DNA from: Arachnia propionica | GTDB taxonomy: Bacteria > Actinomycetota > Actinomycetes > Propionibacteriales > Propionibacteriaceae | Assembly: GCF_003932785.1 (NCBI RefSeq) | Contig: NZ_RQYT01000004.1 | Span: 1-64,000, forward strand | Length of the DNA stretch: 64,000 nt | Direction: 5' to 3' | Shown: one piece after another, positions 26,123 to 35,352 of the stretch | Position numbering within the stretch: the first letter of the stretch is position 1 | How the letters are laid out: each line of letters starts with the position of its first letter | The notes under the pieces: model-generated | Seen by the model: the letters and a program-made list of their open reading frames with translations, nothing else | Database searches by the model: none | What the model was told of the DNA's origin: nothing | Translations under genes and position numbers: made by a program

Positions 26123-26128
26123 AGTGTA
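26123..26128 (-). promoter_or_regulatory. -10 box of a leaderless promoter (C-S lyase)
   Basis: TACACT on the minus strand, 7 nt before the ATG at 26115. Confidence 0.65.
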
Positions 26129-26268
26129 TCCACCCGCTTCCTCCCGCGGCTGTGAGAGCGCTCCAACCATCGTCGGACAGGCTTCAGTTCCGATGGGCCA
26201 ATGGGACGACTTCCGCATGATGGTGCTGCCGGAACCCGCTACCTAGCCTCGGTGGCGGAGGTGCCAAC

Positions 26269-28329
26269 ATGAACGCAACCCGACACATTCGACTCATCCT
26301 GGCCGCGCTGCTCTCCCTCGTCGTGATGTTGACCCCAGGCATCGCGACGGCCGACCCCGGGTCCGAGGAGGTGCTCCCCCAGACCCCCACCCCCAAGCCC
26401 AGCGTCCCGAACTTCGGTACCACCACGCGGGCCGACGGCACCCCGATCGCCGTGGTGGTGACCAGCGGGCTGGGTGGGATGCTCAACGTCATCGAGCTGA
26501 AGCCGGGCGGCACCACCACGCCTGTGGACTTCGCCGACAAGGCCATCGACGTCCAGGCCTGGAGCTTCGCCACCCTGCCCGACCGGAGCCTGCTCATCGG
26601 GTCCTGGCGGGAACTGTTCCGCTACGAGCCCGACGGGAACAAGGTCACCCGGCTCAGCCAGGAGGGCCAGCCGGGCTGGAAGGAGGCGGACAGACGCAGG
26701 TTCGAGACCATCTGGGACATCGCCGTCGACGAGTCCGGCACCGCCTACCTGGCGACGAGCGTCAAGGGCGACGGCGGCGCCCGCATCCTGACGTGGCGGG
26801 CGGACAAGGGCTGGGGCTCGCTCCCCGGCGGCGACCCCGTCTCCTCCTCGCAGTACGCGCAGTCCATCGACTACGCCGACGGGCACGTCTACGTCGGCAC
26901 CGGGCCCAAGAACCCGCAGGTGATTCGGGTCAACACCACCACGGGGGCGAAGCAGGTGCTCCCGGTCCTCCCCTCGCGGGAGAACGGCACCCACATCCAC
27001 CTGGAGGTCCACGGCGGCTGGCTCTACACCAACAAGCCCGAGCAGTACGGAGGGGTGGCCTACAACCTCGCCACGGGCGCCGTCCGCGACCTCGGGGGCT
27101 ACGGTCAGCACGTCGTGGTCCGACCCGGCGACCCGAGGAACGTCTACTTCGTCCACAACGCGGACAAGACCAGGAAGTACCTGTTCTCCTACGACCCCAC
27201 CACCGGCACGCGCACCCTCGTGCTGAACCATTCCTCGCTCAGGGCGCGGCTCAGCCCGCTCAGCTGGGCCACCCCGGACATCTTCGTCTCCAACGAGATG
27301 ACCACCGGCGAGGTGAGCCACGCCGACCTCCGCTCCGGCACAGTCACCCTCCAGTCGGACTTCCTGGCCGTCTCCGGGCGCCAGATCCAGGCGATGACCT
27401 CCGCCAGCAACGGCAAGCTCTACGCCTCCTGGTTCATGACGTCCGACGGGGTGCTCGAGGTCACTCCCGGCGCCACTGCGGGGGAGACGACCTACCGGAT
27501 GGCCGAGCGCCCCGTCGCGCAGGCCGAGAGCATGGCCTCCGACGGCGAATGGCTGGCCAGCGGCCAGTACCCGAACGGAACGGTGAGGATCGAGTCGCTG
27601 CGTGACCCGAAGAACGTGACAACCCTCGGAATCGGGTACCGCCAGGACCGCCCCTACGTGACCGTGCCGCTCGGCGGCGGAGACTTCGCCTTCGGCTCGG
27701 TCCCGACCTACGGGAACCTGGGCGGGGCGATCAGCATCTACGAGCGATCCACCGGCACGCTGGAGGTGTATCCGCTCCTCGCGTCGAGGACCTACGCTTC
27801 CGGCGTCGACGGCTCCTTGGTGGCGAACCTGTCGCCCATCTCCATGGCCCGCAAGGGCAACACCCTCTACGTCGGCACCACCACGCGGGGTGGGCACGGG
27901 ATGTCGGCCGACACCAAGGAGGCCTACATCCTCGAGTTCGACCTGACCAAGGGCAACCGGAAGGTGACCCGCATCACCAAGGTCCTCGACCAGCAGGTCG
28001 CGGTGACGGGACTCACCGTCGGATCCGACGGCGTCCTCTACGGCATCACCGGCACCCACGTCTTCAGGTACGTCGATGGCAGGATCGAGGCGCAGAAGGA
28101 CGACATCGGCCAGAGCGAGCAGAACCGCAGCTGGCTGCTGGAACGGGGCGGCAGGCTGTACGGCGTCATCGGGGGACATCTCGTCTCCTACGTGGCCAAG
28201 GACTTCAGCAGCAGGCAGGTGCTCGCGAAGCCCGGCCCCGGCAACACCTGGGTCACCGGCCTCACCCTCGGGACCGACGGACGGCTCTACTACGCCAAGG
28301 GGGCGACGCTGTACCGACAATCCCTGTGA
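26269..28329 (+). CDS. Secreted beta-propeller-like protein
   Basis: The 686-aa protein has a clear signal peptide (basic MNATRHIR, hydrophobic core, cut near ATA-DPG at residue 29). The remainder is a string of blades with 'G.LY.......' patterns such as DGHVYVGTGP, GGWLYTNKPEQ, NTLYVGTTTRG, GVLYGITGTH and GRLYYAKG, so a beta-propeller of the YncE/quinoprotein type is likely. No enzyme motif, sortase signal or lipobox is visible. It stands alone, followed by the ileS T-box. Function unknown. Confidence 0.82.
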   Translation: MNATRHIRLILAALLSLVVMLTPGIATADPGSEEVLPQTPTPKPSVPNFGTTTRADGTPIAVVVTSGLGGMLNVIELKPGGTTTPVDFADKAIDVQAWSFATLPDRSLLIGSWRELFRYEPDGNKVTRLSQEGQPGWKEADRRRFETIWDIAVDESGTAYLATSVKGDGGARILTWRADKGWGSLPGGDPVSSSQYAQSIDYADGHVYVGTGPKNPQVIRVNTTTGAKQVLPVLPSRENGTHIHLEVHGGWLYTNKPEQYGGVAYNLATGAVRDLGGYGQHVVVRPGDPRNVYFVHNADKTRKYLFSYDPTTGTRTLVLNHSSLRARLSPLSWATPDIFVSNEMTTGEVSHADLRSGTVTLQSDFLAVSGRQIQAMTSASNGKLYASWFMTSDGVLEVTPGATAGETTYRMAERPVAQAESMASDGEWLASGQYPNGTVRIESLRDPKNVTTLGIGYRQDRPYVTVPLGGGDFAFGSVPTYGNLGGAISIYERSTGTLEVYPLLASRTYASGVDGSLVANLSPISMARKGNTLYVGTTTRGGHGMSADTKEAYILEFDLTKGNRKVTRITKVLDQQVAVTGLTVGSDGVLYGITGTHVFRYVDGRIEAQKDDIGQSEQNRSWLLERGGRLYGVIGGHLVSYVAKDFSSRQVLAKPGPGNTWVTGLTLGTDGRLYYAKGATLYRQSL

Positions 28330-28349
28330 CGGATTTCCGCTTCGCGGCC

Positions 28350-28538
28350 GGTGGTCGCATAATTGACGAGCATCGCAAGGCGACGATGGGGCCATCACCC
28401 CGGAGCTGCCGGAAGAACGGCGCAAGCTCATTAGAACCGGCCGCGAGCAGGAATCAAGCGGGGCGCATCGCGTCCAAGGAGGGTGGTACCGCGGGCCACG
28501 GCTCGTCCCTCTGACGTCACTGCCAGCAGACCCAGAGG
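28350..28538 (+). promoter_or_regulatory. Translational T-box riboswitch of ileS
   Basis: The conserved T-box sequence AGGGTGGTACCGCG is at 28480-28493. A hairpin GGGG-CCATCA-CCCC at 28388-28401 carries ATC (an Ile codon) in its loop, as in the ultrashort Stem I of actinobacterial ileS T-boxes. CCTCTG (28508-28513) pairs with CAGAGG (28533-28538), which would hide the ribosome site; no transcription terminator is seen, so control is at translation. Uncharged tRNA-Ile should free the site. The 5' end is approximate. Confidence 0.9.
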
Positions 28539-28545
28539 TACCGAG

Positions 28546-31500
28546 ATGACCTACAACCAGGTTCCAGCCGCCGTCGACTTCCCTGCCCTGGAGCACGAGA
28601 TCATCAAGCTCTGGGAGGAGCGCGACACCTTCACCAAGTCCCTCGAGGCCTCCCGCGGCGGGCAGCCGTGGACGTTCTACGAGGGCCCGCCCACCGCCAA
28701 CGGGATGCCCGGCACCCACCACATCGAGGCGCGGGTGTTCAAGGACCTGTTCCCGCGCTTCAAGACGATGCAGGGCCGCCACGTCGACCGCAAGGCCGGC
28801 TGGGACTGTCACGGGCTGCCCGTTGAGCTCGCCGTCGAGAAGGAGCTCGGTTTCTCCGGCAAGCCCGACATCGAGGCCTACGGGGTGGAGGCGTTCAACG
28901 CGAAGTGCCGCGAGTCGGTGCTGCGTCACGTCGATGCCTTCGCCGAGTTGACCCGTCGCATGGGCTACTGGGTGAACCTTGACGACGCCTACGTCACGAT
29001 GACGCCGGAGTACGTGCAGTCGTGCTGGTGGGCGCTGAAGCAGATCTTCGACAAGGGGCTGCTGCAGGAGGACTACCGGGTCGCCCCGTACTGCCCGCGC
29101 TGCGGCACCACCCTGTCCGACCACGAACTCGCGCAGGGCTACGAGGACGTCACCGACCCGTCGGTGTACGTGCGGTTCCCCGTCACCTCCGGGCCGCTCG
29201 CCGGGAAGGCCGACCTGCTGGTGTGGACGACGACGCCGTGGACTCTCGTGTCCAACACCGCCGTCGCCGTGCACCCGGAGGTCGACTACGTGGCCGCCAC
29301 GCACCCCGACCAGGGCACCCTGGTGGTGGCGGAACCCCTCTTCGACGCGGTGCTGGGCGAGGAGTGGAGCCGCGGCGAGACCTTCCGGGGCGCGGAGATG
29401 GAACGCTGGGCCTATCAGCGTCCCTTCGAACTCGTCGACTTCCCCGAACCCGCGCACTTCGTCGTCCTCGCCGACTACGTCACCACCTCCGACGGCACCG
29501 GTCTGGTCCACCAGGCCCCGGCCTTCGGTGAGGACGACATGCTGGTGTGCCGGGCCTACGGGCTGCCGTTCGTCAACCCGATCCGCGCCGACGGCTGCTT
29601 CGCCGACGACGTGAAGCTGGTTGGGGGCGTGTTCTTCAAGACCGCCGACCAGACCCTCGTCGATGACCTCCGGGCGCGGGGGCTGCTGTTCCGCAAGCTC
29701 GACTACCTCCACTCCTACCCGCACTGCTGGCGCTGCCACACCGCGCTGCTCTACTACGCGCAGCCGTCGTGGTACATCCGCACCACGCGGATCAAGGACG
29801 AGCTGCTCGCCCAGAACGAGGCGACCACCTGGTACCCCGAGTCCATCAAGCACGGACGCTTCGGCGACTGGCTCAACAACAACATCGACTGGGCCCTGTC
29901 CCGCAGCCGCTACTGGGGGACGCCGCTGCCGATCTGGCGCAACGTCGACGACCCGTCGGACCTCATCTGCGTCGGCTCGCTGGCGGAGCTCGGGGAGCTG
30001 ACGGGGCGTGACCTCGGCGACCTCGACCCGCACCGTCCGTTCATCGACGACGTGGAGATCGTCCAGGGCGGTGCCACCTACCGTCGGGTCCCGGAGGTCA
30101 TCGACGCCTGGTTCGACTCCGGGGCGATGCCGTTCGCGCAGTGGGGCTACCCGCACGTGCCCGGCTCGGCGGAGAAGCTGGAGGCCAACTACCCGGCCGA
30201 CTTCATCTGCGAGGCCATCGACCAGACCCGCGGCTGGTTCTACTCGCTCATGGCGGTGGGCACGCTCGTGTTCGACCGGTCGAGCTACCGCAACGTCGTC
30301 TGCCTCGGCCACATCCTCGCCGAGGACGGCCGGAAGATGAGCAAGCACCTCGGGAACATCTTGGAGCCGATCCCGCTCATGGACTCCCACGGCGCCGACG
30401 CGGTGCGCTGGTTCATGGCCTGCTCCGGTTCGCCGTGGATGGCGAGGCGGGTGGGGCACTCGACGATCGCGGAGACGGTGCGGAAGGTGCTGCTGACCTA
30501 CTGGAACACCGTCGCCTTCCAGTCGCTGTACGCGCGGGCCGCCGGGTGGTCCCCGGGGGGTGAGGTTCCCGCCGTCGCCGACCGGCACGTGCAGGACCGG
30601 TGGCTGGTGTCGGCGACGAACGAGCTGGTGCGTGACGTCACCGCCGCGCTGGAGGACTTCGACACCCAGCGTGCCGGGACGCTGCTGGCCTCCTTCGTCG
30701 ACGATCTGTCGAACTGGTACGTCCGGCGGTCGCGCCGTCGGTTCTGGGCGGGTGACGCGGGGGCGCTCGCGACCCTGCACGACACCCTGAACGTCGTGAC
30801 CCGGCTCATGGCCCCGATCATGCCCTTCGTCACGGAACGGGTGTGGCAGGACCTGTTCGTCACCACCGATCCGGCGGGCCCGGAGTCGGTGCACCTGGCG
30901 TCGTGGCCGACCTGCGACGAGTCGCTCATCGACGTGAGGCTGTCCGAGGCCATGGCGACGGCGCGCCGCGTCGTCGAGCTGGGGCGGGCCGCGCGTGCCG
31001 AGTCGAGGGTGAAGGTGCGTCAGGTGCTGCGTCGGATGCTCATCCCGACGGCGGCCCTGGAGCAGCTGTCGGAGGAGCTGCGGGCCGAGGTGCGCGCGGA
31101 GCTGAACGTCCAGGAGGTCGACTCGTTCACCTCGGCCGGTGACCTGGTCGATCATTCGGCGAAGGGCAACTTCCGCAACCTCGGGAAGCGGTTCGGGAAG
31201 CGGACCCCGCTCATCGCGGCGGCGATCGCGGCGGCGGATGCGGCCAGGTTGGCGCTGGAGCTGCGTCGCGACGGTCGGAGCTCCGTCGACTTCGAGGGCG
31301 AGCAGGTCGAGGTGAGTGCCGACGACGTGCTGCTGACGGAGCGTCCCCGCGAGGGCTGGTCCGTGGTCAACGAGCAGGGCGAGACGGTGGCGCTGGACCT
31401 GGAGCTGAGTCCGGAGCTGGTGCGGGCCGGTCTGGCGCGCGAGGTGATCCGGGTGGTGCAGGAGGCGAGGAAGTCGTCGGGTCTGGACGTGACGGATCGG

Positions 31501-31668
31501 ATCGTGCTGGTGCTGGAGGCCGTGGGCGAGTTGGCGGAGGCCGTTGCCGAACACGCGGCCCTCATCGCGGACGAGGTGCTGGCGGTGAAGCTGGACCAGG
31601 CTCCGGTGACCACGGCGACGGCGGAGGAGCCCGAGCTGGGTCTGAAGGTCCAGGTCACGAAGGCCTGA
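28546..31668 (+). CDS. ileS: Isoleucyl-tRNA synthetase
   Basis: This 1040-aa class I synthetase charges tRNA-Ile. The HIGH-type motif is GTHHIEAR near 56-63, and the KMSKS-type motif is KMSKH at 597-601. Cys pairs CPRCG and CWRCH lie in the insert regions. Length and sequence fit the long IleRS type found in Actinobacteria, with the editing domain about 200-410 and a long anticodon-binding/C-terminal part. The start ATG 28546 lies just after AGAGGTACC, the site covered by the T-box sequestering stem. A frame from 28483 would begin inside the T-box and is rejected. Confidence 0.98.
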   Translation: MTYNQVPAAVDFPALEHEIIKLWEERDTFTKSLEASRGGQPWTFYEGPPTANGMPGTHHIEARVFKDLFPRFKTMQGRHVDRKAGWDCHGLPVELAVEKELGFSGKPDIEAYGVEAFNAKCRESVLRHVDAFAELTRRMGYWVNLDDAYVTMTPEYVQSCWWALKQIFDKGLLQEDYRVAPYCPRCGTTLSDHELAQGYEDVTDPSVYVRFPVTSGPLAGKADLLVWTTTPWTLVSNTAVAVHPEVDYVAATHPDQGTLVVAEPLFDAVLGEEWSRGETFRGAEMERWAYQRPFELVDFPEPAHFVVLADYVTTSDGTGLVHQAPAFGEDDMLVCRAYGLPFVNPIRADGCFADDVKLVGGVFFKTADQTLVDDLRARGLLFRKLDYLHSYPHCWRCHTALLYYAQPSWYIRTTRIKDELLAQNEATTWYPESIKHGRFGDWLNNNIDWALSRSRYWGTPLPIWRNVDDPSDLICVGSLAELGELTGRDLGDLDPHRPFIDDVEIVQGGATYRRVPEVIDAWFDSGAMPFAQWGYPHVPGSAEKLEANYPADFICEAIDQTRGWFYSLMAVGTLVFDRSSYRNVVCLGHILAEDGRKMSKHLGNILEPIPLMDSHGADAVRWFMACSGSPWMARRVGHSTIAETVRKVLLTYWNTVAFQSLYARAAGWSPGGEVPAVADRHVQDRWLVSATNELVRDVTAALEDFDTQRAGTLLASFVDDLSNWYVRRSRRRFWAGDAGALATLHDTLNVVTRLMAPIMPFVTERVWQDLFVTTDPAGPESVHLASWPTCDESLIDVRLSEAMATARRVVELGRAARAESRVKVRQVLRRMLIPTAALEQLSEELRAEVRAELNVQEVDSFTSAGDLVDHSAKGNFRNLGKRFGKRTPLIAAAIAAADAARLALELRRDGRSSVDFEGEQVEVSADDVLLTERPREGWSVVNEQGETVALDLELSPELVRAGLAREVIRVVQEARKSSGLDVTDRIVLVLEAVGELAEAVAEHAALIADEVLAVKLDQAPVTTATAEEPELGLKVQVTKA

Positions 31669-31679
31669 ATCCCCCGCGG

Positions 31680-32669
31680 TCAGAGGCCCAGGTCGGCCTC
31701 CTCCACCCTGCGGCCCAGCTGGGTGAGGCACTCGTCCAGGACCTTCATCACCTCGACGGTGTCGCTGAGGGGCATGACCTCGGACTCGGTCCTGCCCGCC
31801 CGCAGGCAGTCGCCGACCTCCAGGATCTCGTGCGCGTAGCCGCGTCCGTCCTGCTTCGCCTCGATGATCCTGGGCAGCACCCCCGAGCGGTGGATGGAGA
31901 TCGTCGTGGGGTGGTGGAACCGCGGATGGATCTCGATCCACCCCTTCGTGCCGTGCACCGTGAACCGGCCCGCCCCGTGGACGTCGAACCCACACACCAG
32001 CGACGCCGTCGCCCCGCTCGCGTAGCCGATGTTGATCGACGCCGCCGCCTCCACCCCGTTGGGGGCCAGACGTCCCGTGCAGGTCACCTGCCGCGACTCG
32101 CCCAGGAAGGCCTGGGCCGCCGAGACCACGTAGACGCCGAGATCCAGCACCGCCCCGCCGCCCAGCTCCGGCGCCCACAGCCGATCCGTCGGATCGTAGG
32201 CCCGGTACGCGCACAGGTCCCCGCTGACCCCCAGCACCTCGCCGATCCGGCCCCACGCCACGACCTCGCGGGCCGCTGCGAACGCGGGCAGGAACCGCGT
32301 CCACATCGCCTCCATCGCGAACACCCCCGCCTCACGGGCCGCGGCGACGACCTGCTGCGCCCCTGCGAGGGTCGCCGTGAACGATTTCTCCACCAGCACC
32401 GCCTTGCCCGCCTCGATCGCGGCCAGCGCGACGTCACGATGCTGCGGATGCGTGTTGGCGACGTAGACGACGTCGACCTCCGACTCCAACAGGGAACGGT
32501 AGTCCCCGTGGGCCTCCGGGATCCGGTGGCGGGCCGCGAACTCCTCCGCCCGCCCCAGGTCCCGCGCCGCAACGGCGGTGAGTTCTGCCCCGGGCGCGAA
32601 CGCGAAGTCCTCGGAGAAGGCCCCCGCCATCCGCCCAGCCCCGACGATTCCCCATCGAATGGTCTCCAT
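31680..32669 (-). CDS. Gfo/Idh/MocA family NAD(P)-dependent oxidoreductase
   Basis: This 329-aa protein has the N-terminal Rossmann motif WGIVGAGRMAGAF (residues 6-18), the family pattern VLVEKSFTAT (active-site Lys in EK.) near 91-100 and a C-terminal mixed alpha/beta domain. The family acts on sugars, inositols or trans-dihydrodiols; the substrate here is unknown. It converges on ileS with an 11-nt gap. The start ATG follows a TAGCCT box by 6 nt. Confidence 0.92.
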   Translation of the reverse strand: METIRWGIVGAGRMAGAFSEDFAFAPGAELTAVAARDLGRAEEFAARHRIPEAHGDYRSLLESEVDVVYVANTHPQHRDVALAAIEAGKAVLVEKSFTATLAGAQQVVAAAREAGVFAMEAMWTRFLPAFAAAREVVAWGRIGEVLGVSGDLCAYRAYDPTDRLWAPELGGGAVLDLGVYVVSAAQAFLGESRQVTCTGRLAPNGVEAAASINIGYASGATASLVCGFDVHGAGRFTVHGTKGWIEIHPRFHHPTTISIHRSGVLPRIIEAKQDGRGYAHEILEVGDCLRAGRTESEVMPLSDTVEVMKVLDECLTQLGRRVEEADLGL

Positions 32670-32675
32670 GACCCA

Positions 32676-32681
32676 AGGCTA
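32676..32681 (-). promoter_or_regulatory. -10 box of a leaderless promoter (oxidoreductase)
   Basis: TAGCCT on the minus strand, 6 nt before the ATG at 32669. Confidence 0.7.
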
Positions 32682-32756
32682 CTCGTCCGGCTGCAACCCC
32701 GCTCCGTCCCGAGCCGACCCGCGGACGCTTGTCCGGGCGTGCAAGAATGCGGGGCG

Positions 32757-34592
32757 ATGCAATGCGAGATATCAGGCACGACCAGCAAGCGCCTCATGGC
32801 CCTCGGCGTGGCCTTCGCCGTGCTCGCGCAACTGGGCATCGCCCTGCTCGCCCTCAGCGTCAGCCGGGGCTGGGCCGATGTCGTCGTCGCCGTTGCCGTT
32901 CTCGTCAGTGGGCTCGCCACCATCTTCCTCGCCGATCAGGCCATGAAGGCCCAGATCAGCGACACCACGGACGCCGCCGCCGACGGGGTGCGTCGCCAGC
33001 TCGAGGAGCAGCGCACCGAGCTGCTCGCCCAGACCAGGCGTGAGAACATCCGTCGCGTCCACGACACCCTCCTCCACCTGTTCCAGCAGATCGCCAGTGG
33101 TCGCGGCAAGCTGACCCGCGAGGAGGTCAAGCGCCTCACGGAGGAGTCCAGGGCCGGGATCGGTGGGGCTGAGCCCGACCCTGACTCGTCCCCGCTCGTG
33201 GCCAGCCTCGAGCAGGCGCTCTGCCGGGTGGGCTGCCCCGTCGAGTTGAAGGTCCACGACCGCGGCGCCCTGCCCGGACGCGTCACCCGGGTGATGTCGG
33301 AGGCGACGCGGGAGGCGGCCCGCAACGTCGCCCGACACGTCCCCGGCGGTACTGCCCGCGTCCACGCCACCTCCTCCTCCGACGGGTGCGTCATCTCCAT
33401 CTCCGACTGGGGCCCCGGCTTCGATCCCGCCGAGGTCCCCAGGGCCCGGATGGGGATCCGGGACGGCATCCACGGGCGGATGTTGGAGATCGGTGGCGAG
33501 GCGAAGATCTGCTCCGACATCGGCGGCACGGAGGTCACCCTCACCTGGAAGCCCTTGCCCCATGCCGCGAGGATCGGTCCCTCCGGGCGTCGGTTCCTCG
33601 CCCTGACACCGCTGCCCGCCATCGCGGCCTCGGTGCTCATGCTCGCCCTCAGCCCGCTCGGGCCGACGTCGCTGTTCGCCTGGCCCCTGCTGGCCCTCAC
33701 GGCTGCACTCCTGCTGCTGACGAGGCGCATCCTCAGGCGACGTGGCCTACGGGCCCGGGAGTCGACGGTGGCCGTCATCTGGGGGGCCGTGGTGCTGGGG
33801 GTCAATCATGTGCTGGCCTCCCTCGCGCCCGACGGTGCCCAGTTGTGGATGGCTCCCATGGCGGGGGCGCTCATGCTGGTGGCCTCACCGGGGCGCAACT
33901 GGCGGTTGGCGGTGCTGCTGGTCTCGGTGATGGATCTCGTCGCGACGATCGGGTCAGCGGGGGTGTTCGGCGGGTATCGGCCCCCCTTCGGTCAGGGATC
34001 GCTGGCCCCGCTCATCGTCTCGACACTCATCACCCTCGGGGTGGTGCTCGTGATGTCGGTGCTCAGCAACCGCACCCACCGCGCCGCTGAGCAGCGGGCC
34101 GAACTGTTGATGTCCGAGGAACTCCGCCTCGCCCGGATCACTGAACAGCAGCTCTGGCTGGCCGAGTTGGAACGTATCTGTGGCCCCCTCTTCACCCCCC
34201 TCCATGCCGGGAAGGCCGACCCCGCCGACCCCGCCGTGCGGGCCGAGGCGCGCCTCATCGAGTCGAGGCTCCGCGATGCGTTGCGGATGTGGCCGGACGG
34301 CATGTCGCTGGCCGCGGCCCTCGACATCCTGCGTCGCGCGGGGTGGGGATGCATGCTCGACATTGAACAGATTGAGGAGGAAGAAGCCATCCGCTTGGCC
34401 GACATCCTGCGTCGTCTTGGTACGCCCGAACCCGGCCAACGCCTCACGATCACGCGCCGAAAGGACAGTTTGATGGTCACGATCGCGGAGCCGGGCTTGA
34501 CGGAAGGGCAACAAGCCGCGCTGACTGGTGCAAGAATCTTGGTTACTGATCCTGATTTCACCCAGCTTGTCTGTGAGGAGGAGCGGCCTTGA
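32757..34592 (+). CDS. NarL-type sensor histidine kinase with C-terminal membrane domain
   Basis: This 611-aa protein has two N-terminal helices (about 13-34 and 41-62), a coiled coil, a HisKA_3-like segment with H102 in RRVHDTLLHLFQ, and an HATPase_c domain (about 175-265; N-box REAARNVARH, G-box DWGPGFDP). Unusually, six or so membrane helices follow the ATPase (about 285-435), then a coiled coil and a ~150-residue soluble tail I cannot assign. It overlaps the response regulator gene by 4 nt and is its partner. The signal is unknown. Confidence 0.88.
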   Translation: MQCEISGTTSKRLMALGVAFAVLAQLGIALLALSVSRGWADVVVAVAVLVSGLATIFLADQAMKAQISDTTDAAADGVRRQLEEQRTELLAQTRRENIRRVHDTLLHLFQQIASGRGKLTREEVKRLTEESRAGIGGAEPDPDSSPLVASLEQALCRVGCPVELKVHDRGALPGRVTRVMSEATREAARNVARHVPGGTARVHATSSSDGCVISISDWGPGFDPAEVPRARMGIRDGIHGRMLEIGGEAKICSDIGGTEVTLTWKPLPHAARIGPSGRRFLALTPLPAIAASVLMLALSPLGPTSLFAWPLLALTAALLLLTRRILRRRGLRARESTVAVIWGAVVLGVNHVLASLAPDGAQLWMAPMAGALMLVASPGRNWRLAVLLVSVMDLVATIGSAGVFGGYRPPFGQGSLAPLIVSTLITLGVVLVMSVLSNRTHRAAEQRAELLMSEELRLARITEQQLWLAELERICGPLFTPLHAGKADPADPAVRAEARLIESRLRDALRMWPDGMSLAAALDILRRAGWGCMLDIEQIEEEEAIRLADILRRLGTPEPGQRLTITRRKDSLMVTIAEPGLTEGQQAALTGARILVTDPDFTQLVCEEERP

Positions 34593-35245
34593 GCATTCGT
34601 GTGGCTGTTCTCGACGATCACGAGTTCATCTGTCGTGCCGTGACGGCGCTCGGCAATGACCACCCCGAACTGGAGGTGCAGTTCTCGAGCACCGACCCGG
34701 TCGAGTTCGAGGACTGGTGTCTGGCCAATCGCCCCGACGTGGCCATGGTGGATCTCATGTTGCACGGTGAGCTCGCGGGGCACCGCACCATCGCGAAGCT
34801 CAGTGCCGAGGGCATCTCGTGTCTGGCGTTCACCGCCGACCACCGACGTGTCCCCATCAGCCTCGCCATGCAGGCCGGGGCGCGGGGTCTGGCACTCAAG
34901 GACGAGTCGCCGGACAAGCACTTCGAGACCCTCGTCGAGATCCATGAGACCGGTTGGTCGCCGTCCTCGGCGATGGCCGCGGCCCTCATCGAGGAGGCCG
35001 GCGACCTCCCGGCCCTGTCCGCGCACGAGCTGCGTTGCCTGCGGCTCGCCTCCGAGGGCGTGCCGATCAAGGCCATCGGCCGCCAGTTCGACCCGGCGAT
35101 CTCGCTCAGCACCGTCAAGACCTACTTGGCGCGGGCGTACGAGAAGTACAACGCCGTCGGCCGCCCCGTCGGCAACACGACGGCGGCCGCCACCCAGACC
35201 TGGGAGGACGGCTGGTTCGACCTCAACGGGGAATCGAAGTCCTGA
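34589..35245 (+). CDS. NarL/FixJ-family response regulator
   Basis: The 218-aa protein has a receiver domain (about 1-120; DDH at 9-11, phospho-acceptor D55 in VAMVDLML) and a C-terminal LuxR-type HTH (about 145-200; LSAHELRCLRLASEGVPIKA and STVKTYLARAYEKY). It starts at TTG 34589 with GAGGAGGAG upstream, overlapping the kinase stop. It is phosphorylated by the kinase encoded before it. Targets are not evident. The TGA stop overlaps a motif like the insertion sites of repeat family A. Confidence 0.92.
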   Translation: MSIRVAVLDDHEFICRAVTALGNDHPELEVQFSSTDPVEFEDWCLANRPDVAMVDLMLHGELAGHRTIAKLSAEGISCLAFTADHRRVPISLAMQAGARGLALKDESPDKHFETLVEIHETGWSPSSAMAAALIEEAGDLPALSAHELRCLRLASEGVPIKAIGRQFDPAISLSTVKTYLARAYEKYNAVGRPVGNTTAAATQTWEDGWFDLNGESKS

Positions 35246-35246
35246 G

Positions 35247-35270
35247 AGGATGCGCGGACAGATGCATCCT
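35247..35270 (+). terminator. Hairpin after the response regulator; family A-like site
   Basis: AGGATGC-N10-GCATCCT forms a 7-bp stem 2 nt after the stop. The left part, TGAGAGGATGCGCGG from 35243, looks like an unoccupied version of the family A insertion sites at 52060 and 55085. Confidence 0.5.
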
Positions 35271-35352
35271 TTGAAGCTGCTCACCTGACGGCGAAGCAGG
35301 GGCGAGGGCGGCCTTGTGGGGTAGCCTTCCCTCTGGTCGAAGGAGGTTAGCT

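Noticed and set aside
26239..32304. A 2021-codon open frame on the minus strand
   Set aside because: It runs antisense through the propeller gene, the T-box and ileS and gives a Arg/Gly/Pro/His-rich protein; it is a shadow frame of GC-rich codons.
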